Numbered from the stretch's first letter, positions 7,658-17,730 are shown. The stretch is DNA of 64,000 bases from Beduinella massiliensis (GCF_900199405.1 NZ_LT963430.1:186001-250000); one strand, 5' to 3'. The notes: generated from the sequence alone by a model not told the origin. Numbers and translations are program-made.

Positions 7658-9457
7658 ATGAAAAACAGGAAACTCGCGGCCCTTTTTCTCGCGCTGGTCA
7701 TGGTCTTGTCCATGGGCCTTGCAGCCCATGCGCAGGACGTAACCGAGCTGCCCCGCAACGAGACGCTGTACTTTGGCGGACAGCAGTGGGGTACCGTCAA
7801 CTCCTGGAATCCTGTCGGCGCTAACCAGAACAACGCGATGGCTACCACCGCGAACGCGCAGGGCAGCCGCACCATCATGTTTGAAACCCTGTACATGTAC
7901 AACTTCATGGACGGCTCCATGAAACCGCTGCTGGCCGAGGGCGAGCCCGTCTGGAACGACGCCCTGACCGAAGTGACCGTGAAGATCAACCCCGCGGCGA
8001 AGTGGTCCGACGGCACGCCGGTCACCGCAAACGACGTGGTGAAGACCTGGGAAATCGACATCGCCACGGGCAACACCGCCGCGGTCGCCTATCAGGGCTA
8101 CATCGACGCCATCGAGGCCGCGGACGACGCTACCGTCGTCATCAAGGCCAAGCTGACGGAGGACGGCAAGCCGGTCAACCCGCTGCTCCTGAAGGACTTC
8201 CTCACGGGCGTCTTCATCGCGCAAAAGGGCTGGCTGGAAACGCTTGAGACCCGCTGCGGCGGCGACGGCGTGGCCATGGCCAACGACCCGGCGGAAGACG
8301 TCGTCTGGTCCGGCCCGTACACCAAGTTCTTCGCCAACGACCAGATGGTCGTGCTGGTGCGCGACGACAACTACTGGGGCCAGGACGCCTCCATGTGGGG
8401 CAAGCTGCCGGTGCCCAAGTACATCGCGCACGGCATCTACGCCGACAACGCCGCGCTGGAAGTCGCCTTTAAGGCGGGCGAAATCGACGTGAACCAGCAG
8501 TTCCTGCCCAACATCCAGAACCTGTGGCTCAAGGACGGGCTGCCGATTTCCACCTACATGGAAGAAGCGCCCTACGGCGTGTGCCTGACCATGCCGACCG
8601 CTTGGTTCAACATGAACATCCCCGAGCTGCAGAACCGCGATCTGCGCAAGGCCATCGCCATGGCGGTGGACTATGATACCATCATCGCCAACGCGATGAC
8701 CAACCAGAGCCCCTCGTTCGCGGACGTGCCGCGTTCCGTCATGAACCCGACCGCGGGCGAGCAGGCCATGTACGACCATGAGGCCGTGAAGGATCTGCAG
8801 TGGGTCGGCAACGACATCGAAGGCGCGAAGGCGCTGCTCGACGCGGCCGGCATCGTGGACAACGACGGCGACGGCTGGCGCGAGATGGACGGCAAGAAGC
8901 TGAGCTTCAACGCCTGCTGCCCGAACGGCTGGACCGACTGGCAGGCCGCCATGGAAATCGTGGCTGCGGCCGGCAAGAACATCGGCGTCGAAATCACGAC
9001 CCTCTACCCCGAATGGTCCATCTATCAGACCGTGTTCACCAACCCGGATCAGACCGAGTATCAGATCTTCATGTACTCCGTGGGCGCGGCCGCTCCCTCC
9101 ATGCCGTGGGCGCGCGTTCGCCAGCTCATGGGCGGCGACCTGATCGGCGTGCAGAACAACTGGACCGGCAACTTCGGCCAGTACAAGAACGAGCGCGCGG
9201 ACGAGATCATCGCGCAGATTCCGCTGACGACCGACGAGGCCGAGCTGAATAAGCTGTACACCGAGGCGACCGAGATCTACCTGACCGAAGTTCCCTCCTT
9301 CTCGCTGATGTATCGTCCGGCCGTGTTCCACGCCGTGAACGAGAGCATCTGGACCAACTATCCGGAAGACGGCGACGGCCGCAACATTCCGCCGGCCGAC
9401 TGCACCGACGGCTATGGCATCGCTGCACTGTTCGATCTGGAGCTTGTCAATCCGTAA
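7658..9457 (+). CDS. Extracellular solute-binding protein, family 5
   Basis: A 599-residue binding protein of the OppA/DppA (SBP_bac_5) fold. It starts with a Sec signal peptide ending AAHA (cleavage expected near residue 25) and, notably, has no lipobox cysteine. The mature start (LPRNETLYFGGQQWG) and the KWSDGTPVTANDVV motif resemble the cello- and beta-oligosaccharide binding members known from Thermotoga rather than classical peptide binders, so an oligosaccharide substrate is favoured by inference. GGAGGAG stands before the ATG. It heads the operon SBP-permease-permease-ATPase-ATPase. Confidence 0.88.
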   Translation: MKNRKLAALFLALVMVLSMGLAAHAQDVTELPRNETLYFGGQQWGTVNSWNPVGANQNNAMATTANAQGSRTIMFETLYMYNFMDGSMKPLLAEGEPVWNDALTEVTVKINPAAKWSDGTPVTANDVVKTWEIDIATGNTAAVAYQGYIDAIEAADDATVVIKAKLTEDGKPVNPLLLKDFLTGVFIAQKGWLETLETRCGGDGVAMANDPAEDVVWSGPYTKFFANDQMVVLVRDDNYWGQDASMWGKLPVPKYIAHGIYADNAALEVAFKAGEIDVNQQFLPNIQNLWLKDGLPISTYMEEAPYGVCLTMPTAWFNMNIPELQNRDLRKAIAMAVDYDTIIANAMTNQSPSFADVPRSVMNPTAGEQAMYDHEAVKDLQWVGNDIEGAKALLDAAGIVDNDGDGWREMDGKKLSFNACCPNGWTDWQAAMEIVAAAGKNIGVEITTLYPEWSIYQTVFTNPDQTEYQIFMYSVGAAAPSMPWARVRQLMGGDLIGVQNNWTGNFGQYKNERADEIIAQIPLTTDEAELNKLYTEATEIYLTEVPSFSLMYRPAVFHAVNESIWTNYPEDGDGRNIPPADCTDGYGIAALFDLELVNP

Positions 9458-9472
9458 AACCTCATGATGCAA

Positions 9473-9518
9473 GAGAGGGGGCATGCCGCCAAGGCCGCTT
9501 GGCGGCACGCCCCTCTCT
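9473..9518 (+). terminator. Intercistronic hairpin after the binding-protein gene
   Basis: A 20-bp near-perfect stem (GAGAGGGG...CCGCCAAG with CTTGGCGG...CCCCTCTC) without a following U-tract. Position and form suit an RNA-stabilising or partial-termination element that raises expression of the binding protein relative to the permeases. Confidence 0.6.
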
Positions 9519-9567
9519 GCATTATCGAGGGATGGATCGGCGCTGAACATTTCAGGGGGAATGGAAC

Positions 9568-10572
9568 ATGAAGGGATACCGGAAATACTTTACCAAGAAA
9601 ATCGTATGGTTCCTGATTACGCTCGTCGCGGCCGTAATCGTCAATTTTACCCTGCCGCGATTGATGCCCGCCGATCCTGTGGCTGCCATCGCCGGAAAGA
9701 CGCTTCAGGGATCGACGGACCCGACCGCGATTCAGCAGGTCTACGCGCGCTATCAGGAAGAGTTTGGGACGAACAAGCCGATGTACGAGCAGTTCTTCAT
9801 TTTCGTCAAGAACCTCTTCCACGGCAACCTGGGCGTTTCCTTCAGCCAATACCCGCGCACGGTTTCGGACATCATCTCCAGCGCGATCATGTGGACGATC
9901 TGCCTTCAGCTGCCCGCGATCATCGTCGGTTGGTTTTTGGGCAATCTTCTGGGCGCGCTGGCCGCCTATATCCGCAAGGGCTTTGACAAGGTGCTCATGC
10001 CTGTTTCGCTGTTCATGAGCAACATCCCCGCCTTCGGCATGGCGGTCATCCTGCTGGTCGTGTTCGCCATCAAGCTGGGGATCGCGCCGACCGCGGGAGG
10101 CTACTCGTTTGAAATGATCCCCAATTTCAGCTGGAACTTCATCAAATCGGTCATCTGGCATTATCAGTTGCCCTTTTGGTCCATCGTGCTGATATCCATC
10201 GGCGGCCAGGCGGTGGGCATGCGATCCATGTCCATCTACGAGCTGAACGCCGATTATGTAAAATACGCGCGTTTCCTGGGCATCAAGGACCGCAAGATCG
10301 TGGGCTACGTGTTCCGTAACGCCATGCTGCCGCAGGTAACCGGCCTCGCGCTTTCGATCGGCACCATGATCGGCGGCGCGCTGGTGGCGGAGATCATCTT
10401 CAGCTATCCGGGGCTGGGTTCTACCATGTACGCGGCGGTCACCGCGGGGGACTATCCGCTGATCTCCGCGACGACGCTGATCATCACCTTCATGGTGCTG
10501 ATCTGTACCTTTGTGCTGGACATCGTCTACGGCTTCATCGACCCGCGCGTCAAGGCCGCGCAGTTTGATTGA
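9568..10572 (+). CDS. ABC importer permease, OppB/DppB type
   Basis: A 334-residue inner-membrane subunit with six predicted membrane spans: the first at residues 13-32 followed by a large outside loop ([15 protein letters not shown]), then the core BPD_transp_1 domain. The EAA coupling loop is [17 protein letters not shown], and the C-terminus ends with GFIDPRVK as in OppB. It forms a heterodimer with the next gene product; the two translocate the substrate delivered by the upstream binding protein. RBS GGGGGAA-type 7 bases before ATG. Confidence 0.92.
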   Translation: MKGYRKYFTKKIVWFLITLVAAVIVNFTLPRLMPADPVAAIAGKTLQGSTDPTAIQQVYARYQEEFGTNKPMYEQFFIFVKNLFHGNLGVSFSQYPRTVSDIISSAIMWTICLQLPAIIVGWFLGNLLGALAAYIRKGFDKVLMPVSLFMSNIPAFGMAVILLVVFAIKLGIAPTAGGYSFEMIPNFSWNFIKSVIWHYQLPFWSIVLISIGGQAVGMRSMSIYELNADYVKYARFLGIKDRKIVGYVFRNAMLPQVTGLALSIGTMIGGALVAEIIFSYPGLGSTMYAAVTAGDYPLISATTLIITFMVLICTFVLDIVYGFIDPRVKAAQFD

Positions 10573-10586
10573 GGGGAGGAGATCAT

Positions 10587-11834
10587 ATGAAAAATACGTT
10601 GCGTCAGGTATTTCACTCCCCGAAGTTTGTGGCGGGCTTCAGCATCTTTGTGTTCATCCTGCTGCTCATGTTCTTCTACCCCCTCTTTAACCCCGGCAAT
10701 CCGCTAGAAATCATCGGCGACGGCCTGCTCAGGCCGGGCACGTACTTCTCGCTGTACGATTCCGTCGATTCCAGCAGAAATACATTCAAGCTTTCGGATG
10801 CGGACGACAAGCGCATGGGCAAGCTGCTCAGCTATGAGGACCGCATCACCATGGTCGGCTGGCTCAGCGCCGCGGGCATCGATGTGAGCGGCCTCGACAT
10901 CACCAATACGGAAGCGCTGATCGAATTCTGGCACGCGGGATACGATGCCTCCCTTCGCCCCAGCGGCATGACAAAGGCGCAGCGCAACGCCTGTTCACGC
11001 ATCGATAGGCGGTTAAACGAGCTCACCAGCGCAGCGCAGCTGAGCGTCATGGTGCCGGATACAGAGACGGGCGAGCTCGCGGAAAAGGGCACCATCGGGA
11101 AGAACGACTACGTGAACGTCGCGGACGTCGCCAATACGCTCACGCTGCCCCTGGGCACGGATAACTTTGGGCGCGACGTGCTCAAGGAGCTGGTATCCGC
11201 CTGCGGCACCTCCATCCGGATCGGCCTCATCGCCGGAACGGTCGCCACGCTGATCGGCCTGATGCTGGGCCTGCTGGCCGGGTATTTGGGCGGCATCGTC
11301 GACGACATCATCATGTTCGTTACCAATATTTTTACCGTCATCCCCAGCTTCGTGCTGCTCATCCTCATCTCTTATTCCATCGGTCAGGATCAGCGCGGCG
11401 CGTCGACCGTCGCGCTGGTCATCGGCCTGACCTCCTGGGTGTGGACGACGCGCTCCGTGCGTTCGCAGGTAATTTCGCTAAGAGGGCGCGACCATGTGAA
11501 CCTTTCCAAGCTCTCCGGCCACAGCCTGATGCGCATCATCATGACGGATATCCTGCCCTACATTGCCAGTTACGTGGTGATGGCCTTCATTTTGCAGATC
11601 AGCTCGGCCATCCTCGCTGAGGCGCAGCTTTCGCTGCTGGGCCTGGGCCCGAAGACCACCGAGGTGCCGACCCTGGGCCTGATGATGAACTGGGCCATGC
11701 TCTATTCCGCGCACCTGAACGGCTCGTGGTGGGCGTACTTCCCCGTCATCCTGACCATCGCGCTCATCTCGTTCTCGCTGAACCTGATGAACACGGGGCT
11801 GGATCAGGTCTTCAATCCCACGCTGAGAGACTAA
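10587..11834 (+). CDS. ABC importer permease, OppC/DppC type
   Basis: A 415-residue permease subunit. After the first membrane span (about residues 15-37) there is an outside region of roughly 150 residues before the TMD signature [15 protein letters not shown]; this is much longer than in OppC (about 300 residues in total). The C-terminal core holds five more spans and the EAA loop region [15 protein letters not shown]. The start at 10587 is supported by GGGGAGGAG; an earlier in-frame ATG would lack one. The extra domain may contact the binding protein or the cell surface (inference). Confidence 0.9.
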   Translation: MKNTLRQVFHSPKFVAGFSIFVFILLLMFFYPLFNPGNPLEIIGDGLLRPGTYFSLYDSVDSSRNTFKLSDADDKRMGKLLSYEDRITMVGWLSAAGIDVSGLDITNTEALIEFWHAGYDASLRPSGMTKAQRNACSRIDRRLNELTSAAQLSVMVPDTETGELAEKGTIGKNDYVNVADVANTLTLPLGTDNFGRDVLKELVSACGTSIRIGLIAGTVATLIGLMLGLLAGYLGGIVDDIIMFVTNIFTVIPSFVLLILISYSIGQDQRGASTVALVIGLTSWVWTTRSVRSQVISLRGRDHVNLSKLSGHSLMRIIMTDILPYIASYVVMAFILQISSAILAEAQLSLLGLGPKTTEVPTLGLMMNWAMLYSAHLNGSWWAYFPVILTIALISFSLNLMNTGLDQVFNPTLRD

Positions 11835-11847
11835 GGAGGGCGAAGCC

Positions 11848-12858
11848 ATGAGCAAGACGATACTGGAAGTCAAAGATCTGACGACGAAATACATCACCCG
11901 CTTTCACGAGGACGTCTATGCGGTCGATCACGTGTCGCTCAAGATCGAGGAGGGCAAGAGCCTGGGCATCGCGGGCGAAAGCGGCTGCGGCAAATCGACC
12001 TTGGCGCTCAGCCTGATGGGCTATTACTTCGCGCCGCTGCACTACACGAGCGGCGACATCGTCATCGACGGACGGAATATTTCCGGCATGAAGCCGGACG
12101 ACGTGCGCAAGAACATCCTGGGCACTGAGATCGCCTACATTCCCCAGGCGGCCATGAACGCGCTCAATCCCACGCGCAAGATCAGTAAATTTGTGGAGGA
12201 CGTCATCCTGGCCCACGACCCGAAGCGCGACAAAAAGGAGATTCAGGAGATGGCCAAGGCGCGCTTCGCCGAGCTGGGGCTGCCGGTGAGCGCGTTGGAG
12301 AAACACGCGGTGGAACTGTCCGGCGGCATGAAGCAGCGCGTGGTCATTGCGATCTCCACCATTCTTTCCCCCAAGGTGCTGATCGCGGACGAGCCGAGCT
12401 CCGCCCTGGACGTCACCAGCCAGAAGATGGTCATTCGCATGCTCCGGGAGATGATGGAGAAGGGGTACATCAAGGCCATGATCTTCATCACGCACGAGCT
12501 GCCGCTCCTTTACAACGTGACGGACGACATCATGGTCATGTACGCCGGGCAGATCGTGGAGCGCGGCACGGCCAAGGAAATGGTTTTCGACCCGATTCAT
12601 CCCTACTCGCGCGGACTGATGAAGTCCATCCTCGTGCCCGAGGAGGGGACCCGTGCGCACAAGCTGACGGCGATCCCCGGCACGCCGCCCAACCTCAAAA
12701 AGCCGCCCCAGGGCTGCCGGTTTGCCGAGCGGTGCAAGTACGCGGTGCCTCTGTGCCGCGCGAGCGCCATGCCGATGATCGACGCGGGAGAAGGACGGAC
12801 ATACCGCTGCGGCCATTCCGTGGCGCATTTGAGGGAGTTGTATCAGGATGAAGAATGA
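11848..12858 (+). CDS. ABC importer ATPase, OppD type
   Basis: A 336-residue ATPase. Walker A is GESGCGKST, the signature is LSGGMKQR, Walker B is [12 protein letters not shown], followed by the switch histidine in FITHELPL. The C-terminal oligopeptide/dipeptide transporter extension ([21 protein letters not shown]) carries the cysteines ([15 protein letters not shown]) that bind an iron-sulfur cluster in some family members. It pairs with the following ATPase. RBS AAGGAGGG. Confidence 0.93.
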   Translation: MSKTILEVKDLTTKYITRFHEDVYAVDHVSLKIEEGKSLGIAGESGCGKSTLALSLMGYYFAPLHYTSGDIVIDGRNISGMKPDDVRKNILGTEIAYIPQAAMNALNPTRKISKFVEDVILAHDPKRDKKEIQEMAKARFAELGLPVSALEKHAVELSGGMKQRVVIAISTILSPKVLIADEPSSALDVTSQKMVIRMLREMMEKGYIKAMIFITHELPLLYNVTDDIMVMYAGQIVERGTAKEMVFDPIHPYSRGLMKSILVPEEGTRAHKLTAIPGTPPNLKKPPQGCRFAERCKYAVPLCRASAMPMIDAGEGRTYRCGHSVAHLRELYQDEE

Positions 12859-13681
12859 AAACGTGAAAGAACGCCCTCTCTGCCTGAGCGGCAAGGGGGT
12901 AACCAAGGTTTTCGGTTACGGCAACAAGACGACCGTAGCGGTCGATCATGTGGATTTTGCGTTTCGTCAGGGCGAACTGGTGAGCATCGTGGGCGAAAGC
13001 GGCAGCGGCAAGACGACGCTGTCGAAGATGCTGCTCGGGCTCCTGAACGCCACCGAGGGCGAGATCTTCTTCCAGGGAAAGCCCAGGGACATCTCCAGCG
13101 GCGCCAAGAAAAAGGAATATTGGAAGGGCATTCAGGCGATCTTTCAGGATCCCTTCTCCTCCTTCAACGTCTTTAACAAGATCGACACCGTGCTGCTGGA
13201 CTGCATCAACATGCGCGGCGGCCGCCGCCTTTCCAAGGAAAAAAAGGTCGAAATGATGACGGAGGCCTGCGGGTTCGTCAACCTCAAATACGCGGAGCTG
13301 ACGAACAAGTACCCCTTCGAGCTTTCCGGCGGACAGATGCAGCGCCTGATGATCGCGCGCATCTTCCTGCTGAAGCCCAGCATCCTGCTGGCGGATGAGC
13401 CGACCTCCATGATCGACGCCTGCTCGCGCGCGACGATTCTGGATATGCTGCTGCACCTGCGCGACGAGACGGGCATGACGATCATCTTCATCACGCACGA
13501 CATCGGCCTGGCCTATTACATCTCCGACAGCGTATACATCATGGAGCACGGCAAGTTCGTGGAAAGCGGCTCCGCCGACGAGGTCATCTTAAACCCCAAG
13601 GCAGCCTACACCAAGCGTCTCATCAGCGACGTGCCCAAGATTTACGAGCCGTGGGATCTCTCTACGCCCGTCGAAGGATGA
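12848..13681 (+). CDS. ABC importer ATPase, OppF type
   Basis: A 277-residue ATPase partner, overlapping the preceding gene by 11 bases. Walker [10 protein letters not shown], signature LSGGQMQR, Walker [13 protein letters not shown] and switch FITHDIGL are intact. It lacks the C-terminal cysteine-rich extension seen in most OppF proteins and is correspondingly short. Last gene of the operon, followed by a strong terminator. Confidence 0.92.
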   Translation: MKNENVKERPLCLSGKGVTKVFGYGNKTTVAVDHVDFAFRQGELVSIVGESGSGKTTLSKMLLGLLNATEGEIFFQGKPRDISSGAKKKEYWKGIQAIFQDPFSSFNVFNKIDTVLLDCINMRGGRRLSKEKKVEMMTEACGFVNLKYAELTNKYPFELSGGQMQRLMIARIFLLKPSILLADEPTSMIDACSRATILDMLLHLRDETGMTIIFITHDIGLAYYISDSVYIMEHGKFVESGSADEVILNPKAAYTKRLISDVPKIYEPWDLSTPVEG

Positions 13682-13696
13682 GTTCAAACGACAGCG

Positions 13697-13740
13697 CGGC
13701 CCCGCTTCCACGCCGGAAGCGGGGCCGTTTGCCGTCTTTA
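13697..13740 (+). terminator. Terminator of the ABC importer operon
   Basis: CGGCCCCGCTTCC pairs with GGAAGCGGGGCCG over a 5-base loop, followed by a T-rich run. Confidence 0.85.
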
Positions 13741-13833
13741 TGCGGGCGGCCGCCAAAATATTTTTGCCCGGGGCGTGATAATCCGCACGGCCGGTCCGTC
13801 TTATAGACGTCACGGGAAAGGGGGGAGAGGCCG

Positions 13834-14304
13834 ATGGATCGGGAGGCGCTCGACGCAGGCATCTGGCAGCATCGCGTCAGCATGGCGCGCCTGGCGGCGA
13901 GCATCCTGAACAGCCCCCAGGACGTGGAGGACGCCGTGTCGGAGGCGGTGCTTCATGCGTACGCGGCGGCGCATACGCTTCGTGACGAGCAGAGGCTCAG
14001 GCCGTGGCTGCTTCGCATCACGGCGCGCTGTGCGCTGGACATCCTGCGAAAGGCGAAACATGAGCTTCCCTGCGCGGAGGTAGAGCGCCCCGAGCCGCCG
14101 GTCGCGGCACGGCCGGGCAGCCTGTACGAGGTGCTGCTGCGCCTGCCCCCGGCCACGCGGCGCGTGCTGGTGCTCTACTACTACGAGGGTTTCAAGGCGC
14201 GGGAGATCGCGGGCATCCTCTCCTGCCCGCTTTCCACCGTGCTCATGCGCCTATCCCGCGGGCGCAAGCAGCTGAAAACCATGCTGAAGGAGGAGGAAGA
14301 ATGA
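13834..14304 (+). CDS. ECF-like RNA polymerase sigma factor
   Basis: A 156-residue sigma-70-family protein. Region 2 spans about residues 17-75 (DVEDAVSEAVLHAYAAAHTL, then RPWLLRITARCALDILRK); region 4 spans about 98-150 (LPPATRRVLVLYYYEGFKAR and IAGILSCPLSTVLMRLSRGR, the HTH). There is no region 1 or 3, as expected for ECF factors. The stop overlaps the next start by four bases (ATGA), so its expression is coupled with a small membrane protein that is the obvious candidate partner. Regulon unknown. Confidence 0.9.
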   Translation: MDREALDAGIWQHRVSMARLAASILNSPQDVEDAVSEAVLHAYAAAHTLRDEQRLRPWLLRITARCALDILRKAKHELPCAEVERPEPPVAARPGSLYEVLLRLPPATRRVLVLYYYEGFKAREIAGILSCPLSTVLMRLSRGRKQLKTMLKEEEE

Positions 14305-14570
14305 AAAACAGGGCGCTGGACGAGGCGCTGCGGCGGCGCGCCGCGGCGGATCGGTTCACGGTTTCACCGGGGCTGGAGGCCGCGATGCTTCGGGCGGCGG
14401 GGCAGGCGGCGCTTGCGCAAAATGCGAGACGGCGGCTGGGAAGGCTGATCGCGGCCGGCCTCCTTACGTCGCTGCTGCTGGTGGCGCTGCCCAGTCCGAG
14501 CGGGCGGGCGGACGGCTTACAACATTTGGGGATCGTACGCGCTTGCCAACCGGCCGTAATGTTGATATAA
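14301..14570 (+). CDS. Small membrane protein, possible anti-sigma factor
   Basis: An 89-residue protein with a charged, arginine-rich N-terminal half (ALDEALRRRAAADRFTVS) and one membrane span at about residues 48-65. Position directly after, and overlapping, an ECF sigma gene suggests an anti-sigma role, but no zinc-binding HxxxCxxC motif is present and no family is recognised. The last codons coincide with the -10 box of the next promoter (14566-14571), so the frame may be a truncated remnant of a longer gene. Confidence 0.55.
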   Translation: MKNRALDEALRRRAAADRFTVSPGLEAAMLRAAGQAALAQNARRRLGRLIAAGLLTSLLLVALPSPSGRADGLQHLGIVRACQPAVMLI

Positions 14571-14571
14571 T
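14543..14571 (+). promoter_or_regulatory. Promoter of the DUF951-lep operon
   Basis: TTGCCA (14543-14548), 17 bp, TATAAT (14566-14571). The -10 box contains the stop codon of the preceding gene. A short CCCGCC/GGCGGG leader hairpin follows at about 14588-14608. Confidence 0.65.
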
Positions 14572-14631
14572 ATACAAATGAATTTCCCGCCCCATGGAGC
14601 GGCGGGCGAGTGAGAAAGAGGAGACGGCGCG

Positions 14632-14880
14632 ATGGATGATTTACGGCTGGGCGATCTGGTGCAGATGCGAAAGACGCACCCGTGCGGAAGCGACCGATGG
14701 ACGATCATCCGCGTTGGCGCGGACATCAAGATCAAGTGCACGGGCTGCGGGCGCATCGTGATGATGGATCGCGCCGAATTCGTCAAACGCATGAAGAAGT
14801 GCATTGCCCACGCGGAGGACGGCGAGAGCGTCCCCGGGGCCCTACAAGCATCTGGAAAAGAGGAGAAACCCCATGGCTGA
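14632..14880 (+). CDS. DUF951 family protein
   Basis: An 82-residue protein with the DUF951 core: LRLGDLVQMRKTHPCGSDRW then IIRVGADIKIKCTGCGRIVM and RAEFVKRMKK. The conserved cysteines (TGCG plus HPCG) suggest a zinc-ribbon-like fold with possible nucleic-acid binding; no function is established. The C-terminal ~20 residues after the core are extra. The gene overlaps the following signal peptidase gene by eight bases and contains its RBS. Confidence 0.88.
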   Translation: MDDLRLGDLVQMRKTHPCGSDRWTIIRVGADIKIKCTGCGRIVMMDRAEFVKRMKKCIAHAEDGESVPGALQASGKEEKPHG

Positions 14881-15496
14881 AAACGACGTGGAAAAGCTGG
14901 AGAACCAGACCGGCGCCCAGGAGGGCGGCAAAGAAAAAGCAAAGAAGAGTGCGAAGCGCGAAGTGTTTGAGTGGATCATGGTGTTTGTCGTAGCCTGCGT
15001 GCTGGCGTTTGTGGTGCGCACGTTCCTGTTCGAGCCGGTCAGCGTGGACGGGCAGTCGATGATGAACACGCTGCTCGACCACGAGTACATGATCGCTACG
15101 AAGTACGACTACCTGTTCGGGGATCCCGAGCGCTTCGATATCGTCATCTGCCATTACCCGGATCGCATGCGCGCGGGGCTGCTGGGCATCGGCGAGGTGC
15201 CGGAAAACTTCGTCAAGCGCGTCATTGGCCTGCCGGGCGAGACGATCGAACTGCGCGCGGGCGAATTGTACGTAAACGGCGAATTTGTGGAGCAGGACTT
15301 CGACCGCACGGCCAGCCTGGCCAATTATGGGCCCTACACCGTGCCGCAGGACTGCTACTTCGTGATGGGAGACAACCGCGATCATTCCAACGACAGCCGT
15401 AACCCGCAGGTTGGCGCGCTTTCGCGCTCAGCGATCAAGGGACATGTCCAGTTTGTCATCTATCCGTTTGACAACTTCCGCAGGATCGAGGATTAA
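14873..15496 (+). CDS. lepB: Signal peptidase I (first copy)
   Basis: A 207-residue type I signal peptidase that cleaves Sec and Tat signal peptides outside the membrane. It has one N-terminal membrane anchor (about residues 32-53), the catalytic serine S62 (VDGQSMM) and the general base lysine K115 (FVKRVIGLPGE), plus the MGDNRDHSNDSR box. The start at 14873 is set by GAGGAG 8 bases before it. A second peptidase of the same family follows, giving a tandem pair. Confidence 0.93.
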   Translation: MAENDVEKLENQTGAQEGGKEKAKKSAKREVFEWIMVFVVACVLAFVVRTFLFEPVSVDGQSMMNTLLDHEYMIATKYDYLFGDPERFDIVICHYPDRMRAGLLGIGEVPENFVKRVIGLPGETIELRAGELYVNGEFVEQDFDRTASLANYGPYTVPQDCYFVMGDNRDHSNDSRNPQVGALSRSAIKGHVQFVIYPFDNFRRIED

Positions 15497-15526
15497 GCGC
15501 GGCCGAGGCGAAGAGGTGGGATGGGC

Positions 15527-16132
15527 ATGACGGATGCGTACCTTGCGCCGCAGGGCCCCACCCCTTCGCGTCCCGCGGAGGAGCAGGAACAGGAGGAACG
15601 GCGCGGCGGACGGGAACTGCTCGAGTGGCTGCTTGTCTTCGTCGCGGTGCTGCTCATCGCGGGCTTTGTTCGGGCTTATATCGCCGAGCCCGTGCAGGTG
15701 GACGGCCGTTCTATGCTGGAAACGCTGAAGGATGGCGAATACGTGCTCGTCGCCAAGTATCCCTACCTTTTCGACGATCCCAAGCGTTACGACGTCGTGG
15801 CCTGTTACTATCCCGGGGATACGCAGAAGCTCAACGTCAAGCGCGTCTTTGGCTTGCCGGGCGAGACGGTCGAGCTGCGCGAGGGCGTGCTCTACGTAGA
15901 CGGCGAGTACGTGCCGCAGGACATGCTCGAGCACCCGAGGATGGACAACCTGGGGCCCATTACCCTGGCGCCCGGCTACTACTTCGTGATGGGCGACAAC
16001 CGGCAGAACAGCCGGGACAGCCGCGTGGTCGGGGCCATCGCCCGAGATGCGATTATCGGCCAGGTCGTGCAGGTGATCTACCCGCTCAAGGCCTTCCGAT
16101 CCGTCGTGTATGAACCAGAGGATGCGTATTAG
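15527..16132 (+). CDS. lepB: Signal peptidase I (second copy)
   Basis: A 201-residue paralogue of the preceding enzyme with the same layout: anchor at about residues 31-50, S62 (VDGRSML), K105 (LNVKRVFGLPGE) and MGDNRQNSRDSR. It lacks the ~10-residue insertion between the two catalytic segments. ATG at 15527 lies 7 bases from the AGGTGG element; ATG at 15521 is a less well spaced alternative. Two copies in tandem suggest different substrate preferences or dosage. Confidence 0.92.
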   Translation: MTDAYLAPQGPTPSRPAEEQEQEERRGGRELLEWLLVFVAVLLIAGFVRAYIAEPVQVDGRSMLETLKDGEYVLVAKYPYLFDDPKRYDVVACYYPGDTQKLNVKRVFGLPGETVELREGVLYVDGEYVPQDMLEHPRMDNLGPITLAPGYYFVMGDNRQNSRDSRVVGAIARDAIIGQVVQVIYPLKAFRSVVYEPEDAY

Positions 16133-16199
16133 CGGACGCTCCGAAGCGAGCGCCCGCTATTTCTTTGACCGGGTGCTCCGGGGGAAAGGGGGGACGAGT

Positions 16200-17030
16200 A
16201 TGGAGGCGATGGAAGCGCCCATGAACGTCGTGGTGACGATCAACCGCAACTATATACGGCCGCTTTGCGTGATGCTGCGGTCTTTGCTGGACGCGCACAC
16301 AGGCCGCTTTATCGACGTATACATCCTGCATACGGAGCTCACCGGGGGGGATATCGGCTTCATCCGCGGGACGCTGGGAGAGGGCGGCTATGCGCTGCAC
16401 CCGGTGTCCGTTTCGCAGGATTTCCTGCAGGATGCCCCGGTGACGTTCCACTTTTCGCGGGAGATGTACTTTCGCATCTTCGCCGCGGGGCTTTTGCCGG
16501 ACGCACTTTCCCGCGCGCTCTATCTCGACCCGGACATGGTGGTCTTAAGGGACCTCTCGCCGCTGTACGACATGGAGCTTGCGGATCGCTTTTTCGCGGC
16601 CGCATGGTCGATTAACGTCGCCGCGGAGATCACCCACAAGCTGCGGCTGCAAATGCCCGTGGAGAGCCGCTACTTCAATTCCGGCGTGCTGCTGATGAAT
16701 TTGTCGCTGCTGCGGCTGGAGCAGGACGTGGGGGCCGCGCTCTCCTTCATCGAGCAGAACAGGGCGAAGCTTGTGCTGCCCGACCAGGACACGCTCAACG
16801 CCCTGTACGGCGGCCGCACCGCGCTGCTGGACCCGTTGGTGTACAACCTGGACATGCGCTACTTCGGCCTGCTCAGCGCCGCCAAGCTGCAGCGCTTCAA
16901 TCTGGAAACCGTGCGGCGGCAGACCGCGATCGTGCATTACTGCGGGAAAAATAAGCCGTGGGATGAGCATTACCGTGCGCCGCAGGGCGTATTTTACCGG
17001 GAAGCGGAAGAACGGACGTTTAACCGCTGA
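16200..17030 (+). CDS. Glycosyltransferase family 8 protein
   Basis: A 276-residue GT-A fold retaining glycosyltransferase. Typical GT8 landmarks are NRNYIRPLCVMLRSLLDAH at the start, FRIFAAGLLPDALSRALYLD followed by the DPD metal-binding triad, YFNSGVLLMNL, PDQDTLNALYGG and HYCGKNKPW near the C-terminus. It transfers sugar (usually glucose or galactose) from a nucleotide sugar to lipopolysaccharide-like or cell-wall glycans; the acceptor is unknown. Start chosen at 16200 with a GGGGGG element upstream; the frame remains open before it. No membrane segment. Confidence 0.87.
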   Translation: MEAMEAPMNVVVTINRNYIRPLCVMLRSLLDAHTGRFIDVYILHTELTGGDIGFIRGTLGEGGYALHPVSVSQDFLQDAPVTFHFSREMYFRIFAAGLLPDALSRALYLDPDMVVLRDLSPLYDMELADRFFAAAWSINVAAEITHKLRLQMPVESRYFNSGVLLMNLSLLRLEQDVGAALSFIEQNRAKLVLPDQDTLNALYGGRTALLDPLVYNLDMRYFGLLSAAKLQRFNLETVRRQTAIVHYCGKNKPWDEHYRAPQGVFYREAEERTFNR

Positions 17031-17051
17031 TATAAAGAAAGGGGGCAGTCT

Positions 17052-17723
17052 ATGCGCAAGGAAACAAACGGCGCTATCTGGCTGCGGCGGCTGCCGCTGC
17101 TGGTGATGTTCGCGCTGATGATCTTCGTGGGCTTCCGCGTAAGAGGCATTACCGTGGACGACGTGCTCAACTATACGCCGCAGAATCTGTGGGCGGCCTC
17201 CGCGGTCATGCTCGCGGCGTACGCAGTAGAACCGCTCCTGCTCGTCTTTCCGGTGATGGTGCTCTACTTCGCGACCGGACTAATCCTGCCGCCGGTTTGG
17301 GCGGTGACCGTGGGACTCATCGGCATCCTGGTCAGCACGACGGTGCCTTACCTCATCGGCCGATTCTCCTGTACGGACATCGTGGTGCGCCTTATTGAAA
17401 AGCACCCCAAGCTGGGACAGGTGCGCGACGCCAACCGCGATAACGACATTCTGCTCGCCTACACGCTGCGCGTGCTGGGCTTCGTTCCCGAGGATCTGGC
17501 CAGCCTCTTCATGGGCTCTATCCGCATGAACTATCGTTCGTTTCTGCTGGGCTCCTTCATCGGCATGCTGCCGGGCATGCTGACCGCGACGCTCGTGGGC
17601 GTGCAGGTTTCCGGCGAGTTTTCGGCGGGCATGCTGATGGGCATTGCCGCGCTCAACATCGCTTCGTTCGTCTGCGCCTACTTCATCAACAAGCGGAGCC
17701 GTGAGAAGCGGAAGGACGCATAG
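17052..17723 (+). CDS. VTT (TVP38/TMEM64) family membrane protein
   Basis: A 223-residue polytopic protein with about six hydrophobic segments. The VTT (SNARE-associated) domain covers residues ~60-200: PVMVLYFATGLILPPVWA, GILVSTTVPYLIGRFS and the characteristic LRVLGFVPEDLASLFMGS. Bacterial homologues (DedA/YdjX types) act as lipid scramblases or flippases, for example for undecaprenyl phosphate or phosphatidylethanolamine; which lipid here is unknown. Follows the GT8 gene by 21 bases and may act in the same envelope process. Confidence 0.85.
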   Translation: MRKETNGAIWLRRLPLLVMFALMIFVGFRVRGITVDDVLNYTPQNLWAASAVMLAAYAVEPLLLVFPVMVLYFATGLILPPVWAVTVGLIGILVSTTVPYLIGRFSCTDIVVRLIEKHPKLGQVRDANRDNDILLAYTLRVLGFVPEDLASLFMGSIRMNYRSFLLGSFIGMLPGMLTATLVGVQVSGEFSAGMLMGIAALNIASFVCAYFINKRSREKRKDA

Positions 17724-17730
17724 AAAATTC

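Noticed and set aside
7541-9550. Long open frame antisense to the family 5 binding protein
   Set aside because: Shadow frame; the sense protein has clear family motifs and a signal peptide.
16110-16199. Earlier start of the GT8 gene
   Set aside because: It would lie within the second signal peptidase gene and lacks an RBS; the GT8 domain begins just after the ATG at 16200.
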